From DAIOGN01 sp036745245 (GTDB taxonomy: Bacteria > Zixibacteria > MSB-5A5 > JAUVRN01), in assembly GCA_036745245.1 (NCBI GenBank), contig DAIOGN010000008.1, positions 1 through 43,542 of the forward strand: a DNA stretch of 43,542 bases, given 5' to 3'. The translations under genes and the position numbers were made by a program. The number at the start of each line of letters is the position of its first letter. Position 1 is the first letter of the stretch. This document shows positions 24,304-31,387 of the stretch, piece by piece. A model generated the notes under the pieces. That model searched no databases, was not told where the DNA came from, and was given only the letters and a program-made list of their open reading frames with translations.

Positions 24304-25020
24304 ATGATACGCGGAATCTCTCATGCCGCCAGTGCGATGGTGGCGCGTGCAAAACAGCAGGATGCCATCGCCAACAATCTCGCCAACGCGGAAACGGCAG
24401 GGTTCAAGCGCGAATCGATCTTCATGCGCCGACTCGAAGCCGCGCAGACCGACGCGAGCCAACCCTGGTTCATCCCGCTTCAGCAGGAGAAGTACACCGA
24501 CTTCACACAGGGCCCACTCGACATCACCGGTAATCCGTTCCATCAGGCCATCGACGGTCCCGGGTTCTTCGTGGTGGAGGCGCCGGAGGGCGAGCGCTAC
24601 ACGCGTTCCGGCAACTTCACGCTCAATGAAGAAGGGCAGCTGGTCACATCTGACGGCTACCCCGTACTGGGCGACTCCGGCCCCATCGTACTCACCAGCG
24701 ACAACTTTGTGGTGGGGGAGCGCGGGGAAGTGTCGGAGAACGGCGTCGAACGCGGCCGCCTGCGTGTGGTGAGCTTCACCACTCCGCAGACACTCACGCC
24801 TCTCGGACGAAATCTCTTTACCACCACTGAAGAAGCTCAGCCCGACGCCCAAAGTCTGGTGCGGCAGGGCTACATCGAACGCGCCAACTTCGACCTGGTG
24901 CAGCAGATGGTCGAAATGATGACCATATTCCGCTACTTCGAAACCGCCCAGAAGGCCGTGCAGATCCAGGACGCTTCCCTGGACCGCGCCGTCAACCAGG
25001 TGGGCCGAATCCAGAGGTAA
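24304..25020 (+). CDS. flgF: Flagellar basal-body rod protein FlgF
   Basis: A 238-residue rod protein exported by the flagellar type III system. The N terminus IRGISHAASAMVARAKQQDA and IANNLANAETAGFKRES is the rod/hook family signature, and the C terminus VRQGYIERANFDLVQQMVEMM followed by ETAQKAVQIQD is the matching helical end. It precedes a longer paralogue with FlgG features, so FlgF is the natural name, although short FlgG-like proteins are hard to separate by sequence. It starts at ATG 24304 and is followed six bases later by flgG. Confidence 0.88.
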   Translation: MIRGISHAASAMVARAKQQDAIANNLANAETAGFKRESIFMRRLEAAQTDASQPWFIPLQQEKYTDFTQGPLDITGNPFHQAIDGPGFFVVEAPEGERYTRSGNFTLNEEGQLVTSDGYPVLGDSGPIVLTSDNFVVGERGEVSENGVERGRLRVVSFTTPQTLTPLGRNLFTTTEEAQPDAQSLVRQGYIERANFDLVQQMVEMMTIFRYFETAQKAVQIQDASLDRAVNQVGRIQR

Positions 25021-25026
25021 TCACAG

Positions 25027-25815
25027 ATGATCAGAGCAATGCGCACCGCCGCCTCCGGCATGATCGCCCAGCAGATGAACGTGGACGTGGTGGCCAACAA
25101 CCTGGCCAACGTCAATACCACGGGCTTCAAGCGCTCGAGCCTTCAGTTCCAGGATGTGCTGTATCAGCAGATCAAGCCCGCAGGGGTGTCCACGGGCGGC
25201 ACCTCGCTGCGCCCCGTGGCGCTCGACGTGGGCTATGGATCGCGGCCTTCGGCCACCGACCGCCTGTTCTCGGTGGGCAACATCCAGCCCACTGGCAATC
25301 CGCTCGACATCATGATCGAAGGGAACGGCTTCCTGCAGGTTCTCCTGCCCGACGGCACGACGGCCTTCACGCGCGACGGCGCTCTCAAGATGGATGCCGA
25401 GGGCACCCTCGTGACGTCGGACGGGTACATCCTTCAGCCTGAGATCACCATTCCCGACGACGCCACCAACATCTCCATCCAGGTGGACGGTCGCGTGGAG
25501 GTTCTGATCGTGGGCGACGACCAGCCTCAGGAAGTGGGGCAGATCGAGCTGGCGCGCTTCATCAATCCCGCAGGCCTCACGGCCATGGGTCGCAACCTGT
25601 TTGCCGAAACCGCGGCCTCGGGCAATCCCATCCTCGGCAACCCGGGCACCGACGGCCTGGCCACACTCAACCAGGGCTACCTGGAAATGTCCAACGTGGA
25701 AGTGGTTGAGGAGATGGTGAAGATGATCGTCGCGCAGCGCGCATTCGAAATCAACTCCAAGGCGGTCCAGACCTCCGACCAGATGGCGGAGCTGGCCAAC
25801 AACATGAGACGGTAA
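25027..25815 (+). CDS. flgG: Flagellar distal rod protein FlgG
   Basis: A 262-residue distal rod protein, the typical FlgG length. The N terminus IRAMRTAASGMIAQQMNVDV, VANNLANVNTTGFKRSS and QDVLYQQIKPAG is diagnostic. The C terminus QGYLEMSNVEVVEEMVKMI followed by AQRAFEINSKAVQTSDQM is the classic FlgG end. It assembles the rod that crosses the P and L rings. The next gene begins five bases after its stop. Confidence 0.96.
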   Translation: MIRAMRTAASGMIAQQMNVDVVANNLANVNTTGFKRSSLQFQDVLYQQIKPAGVSTGGTSLRPVALDVGYGSRPSATDRLFSVGNIQPTGNPLDIMIEGNGFLQVLLPDGTTAFTRDGALKMDAEGTLVTSDGYILQPEITIPDDATNISIQVDGRVEVLIVGDDQPQEVGQIELARFINPAGLTAMGRNLFAETAASGNPILGNPGTDGLATLNQGYLEMSNVEVVEEMVKMIVAQRAFEINSKAVQTSDQMAELANNMRR

Positions 25816-25820
25816 GCGCG

Positions 25821-26468
25821 ATGAAGACCATAGTCCTCGGACTGTTCACAGTCGCTCTGCTTGCCGGCACTGCCCTCGCAACGCAGGAACTCGAGAACGC
25901 GCTTCTGAATCAGATCTCCTCTCAACTGGCCGTCGATCGCGCCCGGCTGACGCTGGGTCCAAGCGAACTGCCACAGCTGGCCGGCCCCCTGTCAGACTAT
26001 CGCTTCGAATTCGGCGCCACGCCGCGCGGGCGCACCGTCGTACGCGGACTCTCCGAACAGCACAAGCAGGTCACCTTCACCATCGATGTACGGCTGTGGG
26101 ATTCTGCGTGGGTGGTGGTTTCGCCCGTGGAGCGCGGGGAAGTGCTCTCCGCGGAGCGATTCTCCCGCAGCTGGCAGGACGTCACCGATCTGGCCGTCTG
26201 GTCGGGACGAAACTTTGCTGAAGTGCGTGCCCGGCGCACGCTTCGACCCGGCACGGCTCTCTCGCACGATGCGGTGGAGTCTCTGCCTCTCATTCTGCGC
26301 GGACGCCCGGTGACGGTGGCCGCGGCCGCAGGCGGGATCAAGGTGAGCCGCACGGGAGTGGCCCTGGCCGATGCGCGGCTGGGCGAGCCCGTTCGTGTTC
26401 GCGTGGATCGCCATACCATCATTTCAGCCACCGCGACAGGCACCGACCTGTGCGTGGTGGGGTTTTAG
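25821..26468 (+). CDS. flgA: P-ring assembly chaperone FlgA
   Basis: A 215-residue periplasmic chaperone for FlgI. A signal peptide (VLGLFTVALLAGTALA) is followed by a divergent N-terminal domain. The C-terminal SAF/ChapFlgA domain contains RSWQDVTDLAVWSGRNFAEV, RARRTLRPGTALSHDAVESL, PLILRGRPVTVAAAAGGIKV and ARLGEPVRVRV, ending ATGTDLCVVGF. It lies between flgG and flgH with small gaps, the usual order in many diderms. Confidence 0.88.
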   Translation: MKTIVLGLFTVALLAGTALATQELENALLNQISSQLAVDRARLTLGPSELPQLAGPLSDYRFEFGATPRGRTVVRGLSEQHKQVTFTIDVRLWDSAWVVVSPVERGEVLSAERFSRSWQDVTDLAVWSGRNFAEVRARRTLRPGTALSHDAVESLPLILRGRPVTVAAAAGGIKVSRTGVALADARLGEPVRVRVDRHTIISATATGTDLCVVGF

Positions 26469-26477
26469 GAGCCTCAC

Positions 26478-27068
26478 ATGCGACAGTTCTTCTTCATCGT
26501 GCTGGTCATCGCCCTGGCGTTGCTTCTGCCCTACTCGCTCAAGGCACAGGATCGTCTCAACATCGGAGCGCCATCGCTGTTCACGGATCTCAAGGCGCAC
26601 CGCGTGGGTGACCTGCTCACCATCCTGATCTTCGAAGACGCCTCGGCGGAAAACGAGACCAACACCGAGTCGAAGAAGAGCACGACGACCGACATCTCGG
26701 GCGGCCCCGGCGTAGGACCTTTGGACTTCATCCCGCTCTTCGGCGTCTCGGCCTCGGGGCAGGCCGACTTCAAGGGCGAAGGCTCCACCGACCGCGCCAC
26801 GAAACTGCGCGCTCGCATGACTGCGCGCGTCACCGGCATCACGACCAATGGCGACCTGCTCATTGAAGGCAAGCGCGTCATCGGCGTCAACGACGACAAG
26901 GAGGCCATCACGCTTACCGGCGTGGTTCGCCCCATGGATGTGGCCGCCGACAACACGGTGCCTTCCTACGTGATCGCCGACGCCCAGATCATCTACAACG
27001 GCCGCGGTCCGGTGGGCACAGGAACGCGACCCGGGCTGATTCAGCGGCTCATCAACTGGCTTTTCTAG
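26478..27068 (+). CDS. flgH: Flagellar L-ring protein FlgH (no lipobox)
   Basis: A 196-residue outer-membrane ring protein. Typical FlgH sequence includes LFTDLKAHRVGDLLTILIFE, the Thr/Ser-rich KKSTTTD, FKGEGSTDRATKLRARMTARV, GDLLIEGKRVIGVNDDKEAI and GVVRPMDVAADNTVPSYVIA, ending IQRLINWLF. FlgH is normally a lipoprotein. Here the signal peptide (FFFIVLVIALALLLPYSLKAQ) contains no cysteine and the protein has none elsewhere, so it is probably cleaved by signal peptidase I. flgI begins nine bases after its stop. Confidence 0.93.
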   Translation: MRQFFFIVLVIALALLLPYSLKAQDRLNIGAPSLFTDLKAHRVGDLLTILIFEDASAENETNTESKKSTTTDISGGPGVGPLDFIPLFGVSASGQADFKGEGSTDRATKLRARMTARVTGITTNGDLLIEGKRVIGVNDDKEAITLTGVVRPMDVAADNTVPSYVIADAQIIYNGRGPVGTGTRPGLIQRLINWLF

Positions 27069-27077
27069 GAGCGGACC

Positions 27078-28175
27078 ATGCGCATCCTCTCGGGCGCCCT
27101 GGTGGTTTCCCTGGCTTGTGGCCTGTGTTCGCAGGCAAAGGCCGGAACGAGGCTTAAAGACATCTCGTCGTTGTCCACCGAATACAGCGTGCCTCTGGTA
27201 GGCTACGGTCTGGTGGTTGGACTGGACGGCACGGGCGACGGCAAGAACACGCAGTTCACCATCCGCTCGCTTGTGAACATGCTCCAGCGGATGGGTGTCA
27301 CTGTAAATGCCGACGACGTGAAGGTGAAGAACGTCGCGGCGGTGATGGTGACGGCGTCCATCGATCCTCTGGCGCACCCCGGCGGCCGCCTCGATGTGAC
27401 CGTTTCGTCGGTGGGCGATGCCAAGTCGCTTCAGGGTGGTGTGCTGTTGCTCACTCCCCTGTCCGGGCCCGACGGTGTGGCCTACGCGGTGGCGCAGGGG
27501 CCGATCACCATCGGCGGGTTCAACATTCAGGCTTCGGGCGGCAACGCCGTTCAGAACAACTATTCCCTTGTGGGGCGCATTCCCGGCGGCGCGCTGGTGC
27601 AGGAAGCTCCTCCCGACCTGCCGACGGTGATCGGGCTCGTGACCTTCACGCTCAACGATCCCGACATCACCACGGCCTCGCGCGCCACGCAGGCCATCAA
27701 TGAACGATATGGCGACATCGCCTCAGCCGTTGATGCTGCTACCATCACAGTGACCGTGCCCGAGGACCGCACCCAGGCGATGGCCTTCATGGCCCGACTG
27801 GAGAGCGTGGAAGTAGATCCCGACACCCAGGCGCGAGTGGTGGTGAACGAACGCACGGGTACCATCGTGGCCGGCGGACAGGTGTCCGTCGCCCCCGTGG
27901 CCCTGGCGCACGGAGCGCTCACGGTGCAGGTGTCTTCGAGCCCCGTCATTTCACAGCCGTTGCCCTTCTCCGAGGGCGAAACCACGTATCGCGATCTCAC
28001 CGACATTGCGGTGCAGGAGGAGGCCGCCAAGGTGGTGGCCTTCGAGGAAGCGGCCTCCGTGGCCGAGGTGGCTGCGGCCCTCAATGCCATTGGCGCCACG
28101 CCACGCGACATCATCGCCATTCTCCAGGCCATTCACCGCGCCGGAGCCCTGAGGGCCGAACTGGTGATCATGTAA
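27078..28175 (+). CDS. flgI: Flagellar P-ring protein FlgI
   Basis: A 365-residue periplasmic P-ring subunit of normal length. After a signal peptide (SGALVVSLACGLCSQAKA) come RLKDISSLSTEYSVPLVGYG, LVVGLDGTGDGK, FTIRSLVNMLQRMGV, VKNVAAVMVTA, the long S-x-GDAKSLQGG stretch and the C-terminal GATPRDIIAILQAIHRAGAL, all hallmarks of FlgI. It needs FlgA for assembly. flgJ starts two bases after its stop. Confidence 0.97.
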   Translation: MRILSGALVVSLACGLCSQAKAGTRLKDISSLSTEYSVPLVGYGLVVGLDGTGDGKNTQFTIRSLVNMLQRMGVTVNADDVKVKNVAAVMVTASIDPLAHPGGRLDVTVSSVGDAKSLQGGVLLLTPLSGPDGVAYAVAQGPITIGGFNIQASGGNAVQNNYSLVGRIPGGALVQEAPPDLPTVIGLVTFTLNDPDITTASRATQAINERYGDIASAVDAATITVTVPEDRTQAMAFMARLESVEVDPDTQARVVVNERTGTIVAGGQVSVAPVALAHGALTVQVSSSPVISQPLPFSEGETTYRDLTDIAVQEEAAKVVAFEEAASVAEVAAALNAIGATPRDIIAILQAIHRAGALRAELVIM

Positions 28176-28176
28176 C

Positions 28177-29061
28177 ATGAAACTCGACGCCTTTCTGCCT
28201 CTGCGCGGTCCCGACACGCCCGCGCCCCCGAATCCAGAGAAGATCCGCGAGGCGTCGCGCGGGTTCGAAGGGCTTTTCCTGGCTCAGCTGTTCAAGGCGA
28301 TGAAGCAGTCGGTCGCCATGGGGAAGAAGGAAGGTCTGTTCCGCTCGGATCCTCTGAGCGACTTTGCCGAACTTGAATTCACGCGCGTCCTGGCCGAACG
28401 CCGGCCCATGGGCGTGGCCGACATGCTGAGCCGATCGCTCACGAAACCGCCGGACGAAGCGTCGGCCGAGGCACAGTCCGGACCGTTCCTCCCGCTCAAA
28501 GCTGCGGTGAAAGCCTCCGTTCCGCTCAAGCGCGCCTCCGTGCCGTTGAACGTGGCGCCTCCGCCACTCGCACGCAAAGTGGACGCGCCGATCCGCGTGG
28601 TGGCCCCGCCGATCTCTGCGGCCGAAGCACCGCTGGCCAAAATTCCCACACCCTCCGAACCCGACATCGACCCCATCATCGAGCGCGCGGCACGTGAGCA
28701 CGAGCTTCATCCCAATCTTCTGCGCGCCGTCATCGCCTGCGAATCCGGCGGGGATCGTCTGGCGACTTCGCCCAAGGGAGCTAAAGGACTGATGCAGCTG
28801 GTCGATTCCACGGCTCAGATGCTCGGTGTGCGCAATGTCTGGAATCCGTTGGACAACGTGAACGGTGGTGCACGCTACCTGCGTTCGCTGCTCGACCGGT
28901 TCGACGGAAAGCTCGATTGGGCGCTGGCCGCTTACAACGCCGGCCCCACCGCGGTGCAGCGCTACCGGGGCATCCCTCCATACAGCGAAACTCAGCACTA
29001 CGTGAAGAGAGTGTTGAATCACTTCCAGCGCCTGGGCACGGAGGCCAACCGTGGATCGTGA
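28177..29061 (+). CDS. flgJ: FlgJ with C-terminal lytic transglycosylase (SLT) domain
   Basis: A 294-residue two-domain protein. The N-terminal rod-binding domain (about 25-88) has FEGLFLAQLFKAMKQS and GVADMLSRSL. A Pro/Ala-rich linker (90-160) follows. Residues 164-285 are a Slt70-type lytic transglycosylase: HPNLLRAVIACESGGD with catalytic E189, KGLMQLVDSTAQMLG (203-217), NVNGGARYLRSLLDRF and AAYNAGPTAV (251-260). E. coli FlgJ instead carries a glucosaminidase (GH73-type) domain, so the muramidase chemistry differs. The role is the same: open the peptidoglycan for the rod. Its last bases overlap flgN by 11. Confidence 0.93.
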   Translation: MKLDAFLPLRGPDTPAPPNPEKIREASRGFEGLFLAQLFKAMKQSVAMGKKEGLFRSDPLSDFAELEFTRVLAERRPMGVADMLSRSLTKPPDEASAEAQSGPFLPLKAAVKASVPLKRASVPLNVAPPPLARKVDAPIRVVAPPISAAEAPLAKIPTPSEPDIDPIIERAAREHELHPNLLRAVIACESGGDRLATSPKGAKGLMQLVDSTAQMLGVRNVWNPLDNVNGGARYLRSLLDRFDGKLDWALAAYNAGPTAVQRYRGIPPYSETQHYVKRVLNHFQRLGTEANRGS

Positions 29062-29575
29062 TCCCCGCCTCCTGGCCTCTGAACTCGTGACCTGTCTCAA
29101 GCGGCAGGCCGAAAGCCTTCACCAGTTTCTGGATCTGCTGGCCCGCCAGCAGAAGGCGTTAGTGGCTCGCAGCACCGAGGACGTAGATCGCACCACGCGT
29201 GAACTGGAACAGGTCGTGACGCAGTCACAGCGCCTCGAAAGCACGCGCAAGTCGCTGACCGCCCGGCTGCTCGCCGGACTGAAGCAGAATTCAGCAGACG
29301 CCATCACGGACGGGGCCACGCTGGCGGAATTGACCCGGCTCGTGGCCGCCTCCGAAGCCTCGGAACTCGCAGCCGTTCAATCGAGGCTGCGTTCCCTGCA
29401 TCGCGAAATCGAACGCCGCAGGCGCCTCAACGCGTCGCTCATTGAAGCGTCGCTGAGGTGCACAGGCGAGACTCTGCAATGGGTGGCCCGCGCCTCGCGC
29501 GCGGAGGCCACGTACACGCTGCCGGGCAAACGCGAAAACGCGCCCGTGCAGCTGGCCATCAACCGTCGCTGCTGA
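29051..29575 (+). CDS. flgN: Flagellar chaperone FlgN-like
   Basis: A 174-residue helical cytosolic protein starting at GTG 29051 within the end of flgJ. The sequence LVTCLKRQAESLHQFLDLLA, RQQKALVARSTEDVDRTTRE and RLESTRKSLTARL has the heptad-rich FlgN pattern. FlgN is the export chaperone of FlgK and FlgL, whose genes follow at once, so context is stronger than sequence here. No flgM gene lies beside it. Confidence 0.78.
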   Translation: MDRDPRLLASELVTCLKRQAESLHQFLDLLARQQKALVARSTEDVDRTTRELEQVVTQSQRLESTRKSLTARLLAGLKQNSADAITDGATLAELTRLVAASEASELAAVQSRLRSLHREIERRRRLNASLIEASLRCTGETLQWVARASRAEATYTLPGKRENAPVQLAINRRC

Positions 29576-29594
29576 GCGGAGAGGACACCAACCC

Positions 29595-30989
29595 ATGTCA
29601 GGATTATTTCAGGGCCTGGAGATCGGCAAGCGATCGCTCCTTACGCAGCAGCTGTCGATGTTCACTACCGGTCACAACATCGCCAACGTCAATACGCCGG
29701 GATTCGCCCGCCAGCGCGCCATCCTCGGCAGCACGATGCCTCTGGATCTGCCGGGCGGCCGCATCGGCACCGGCGTGACGACCCTGGCCATCAACCAGCT
29801 GCGAGACACCTTCGTCGACTTCCAGTTCCGCCGCGAGAACAACTCGCTGGGCAGCTGGCAGGCGCAGAACAAGATGCTGAGCCAGATCGAGCTGATCTTC
29901 ACGGAGCCTCAGGACCACACGATCGGCGATCTCATGACCAAGTTCTGGAACAGCTGGCAGCAGCTGGCCAACGAACCGTCCGGCGCGTCGCGCACCGCGG
30001 TCACCGAACAGGCCGACCTCCTGATCAACGGGTTTCGCACGGCCACGCGGCAGCTGGACAATCTGGAGAGTTCCCTCAACAGCGAGTTGAAATCACAGGC
30101 GGACAAGCTCAACGAAATGGGTCGCCAGCTCGCGCTGCTCAACGAACAGATCGCCCGCGGCGAACTGGGCGGCCAGTCGGCCAACGACCTGCGCGACAAG
30201 CGCAACCTCGTGCTGGACGAACTGTCACGCCTGGCCCAGGTCACCATTGAACCCACGCTCACCGGCGCCGTGAACGTGTACATCGGCAGCATGGAGTTCG
30301 TCAATCGCCACGAGTTTCACGAGATCAAGGCGCAAATCTCCAGCAGCTCTCGCCGGCCCAAGGTGGAACTGGTGTGGGGCTACTCCGGGCAGGCTGTGAA
30401 CTTCACGGGCGGCGAACTGCACTCTACGCAGGTCGCGCGGGATGTGTGGTTGCCGGAGAGCCGCGAAGCGCTCGATCGGCTGGCGCAGACGCTGGTGACG
30501 GAAGTGAACACCCTGCATCGACAGGGCGTTACCGCAGACGGCCGCACGGGGCAGGCGTTCTTTGACCCGCTTTATGTCACGGCCGACAAGATTCAGCTTC
30601 ACTCCATGGTGGCCGATAACCCCCAGCAGAACATCGTCGCGGGGCGAACCACAGCGGAAAGCGATGTGGAGATCGCGCAGGCCCTGGCCGACCTGGCGGA
30701 AACGCCCGTTCTGCCCGATGGCCGCACGACGCTCAACGGGTACTGGGACTCCGTGGTGGCCACCGTGGGCATGCGCAGCATGGAAGCACAGGACGTGACG
30801 GAAACGCAGACTCTCTTGGTCGAACAACTCGAGAACCACCGTCAATCGGTGATGGGCACCTCACTGGATGAGGAGCTCGCGAACATGATCAAGTTCCAGC
30901 ATGCCTACGAAGCCGCGGCGCGGGTGATCACCACCATGGATGAAGCGATCAACACGGTGGTGAATGGAATGGGCCTGGTCGGGCGCTAA
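29595..30989 (+). CDS. flgK: Hook-filament junction protein 1, FlgK
   Basis: A 464-residue hook-associated protein. The N terminus LFQGLEIGKRSLLTQQLSMF and GHNIANVNTPGFARQRAIL is typical. The following helical region includes FNSW-like FWNSWQQLANEPSGASRTAV and GQSANDLRDKRNLVLDELSR. The C terminus ELANMIKFQHAYEAAARVI followed by TTMDEAINTVVNGMGLVGR is the FlgK signature. The ribosome-binding site GGAGAGGAC is upstream and csrA follows after 26 bases. Confidence 0.96.
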   Translation: MSGLFQGLEIGKRSLLTQQLSMFTTGHNIANVNTPGFARQRAILGSTMPLDLPGGRIGTGVTTLAINQLRDTFVDFQFRRENNSLGSWQAQNKMLSQIELIFTEPQDHTIGDLMTKFWNSWQQLANEPSGASRTAVTEQADLLINGFRTATRQLDNLESSLNSELKSQADKLNEMGRQLALLNEQIARGELGGQSANDLRDKRNLVLDELSRLAQVTIEPTLTGAVNVYIGSMEFVNRHEFHEIKAQISSSSRRPKVELVWGYSGQAVNFTGGELHSTQVARDVWLPESREALDRLAQTLVTEVNTLHRQGVTADGRTGQAFFDPLYVTADKIQLHSMVADNPQQNIVAGRTTAESDVEIAQALADLAETPVLPDGRTTLNGYWDSVVATVGMRSMEAQDVTETQTLLVEQLENHRQSVMGTSLDEELANMIKFQHAYEAAARVITTMDEAINTVVNGMGLVGR

Positions 30990-31015
30990 CCGGCCGGGGT
31001 ACCAGGGAGGGTACC

Positions 31016-31333
31016 GTGCTCATACTGACACGAAAACTGGGTGAGAGTATCACCATCGGCGACGAGATCAAAGTCACCGTGCTCGGGGTGTTCGGGAGGC
31101 AGGTTCGACTGGGAGTCGACGCGCCGCCCGCCGTCATCGTGCACAGGGAAGAAGTGTATCTCAAGATTCAGGATGAAAACCGCGCGGCGTCCGGCTCGAT
31201 CCGCGACGATCTCACCAAGATCGCAGGGTTCCTGCGGGACATGGTGCGCAAGGACGACAACGCCCGGCCGGAATCCACGGAAGTGAAATATGAGCGCAAC
31301 GCGCGTCGCAAACGTCGTCGCCCGGAGAAGTGA
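31016..31333 (+). CDS. csrA: Carbon storage regulator CsrA with long basic C-terminal tail
   Basis: A 105-residue RNA-binding repressor. Residues 1-60 are canonical CsrA: MLILTRKLGESITIGDEIKV, VTVLGVFGRQVRLGVDAP and VIVHREEVYLKIQ, with R6 and the R44-type Arg (HREE) used to bind GGA. CsrA is normally 60-70 residues. Here about 40 more follow, first helical (RDDLTKIAGFLRDMVRKDD), then strongly basic (NARRKRRRPEK). The start is GTG 31016 behind GGGAGG. Its place between flgK and flgL, with fliW directly after flgL, is the arrangement in which FliW sequesters CsrA. The tail might alter FliW or RNA binding (inference). Confidence 0.95.
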   Translation: MLILTRKLGESITIGDEIKVTVLGVFGRQVRLGVDAPPAVIVHREEVYLKIQDENRAASGSIRDDLTKIAGFLRDMVRKDDNARPESTEVKYERNARRKRRRPEK

Positions 31334-31387
31334 TCAGATGGTGACGTCGCCCTTCGCGATTCAACCGGCTCTGTCGGGAGCTCCGCC

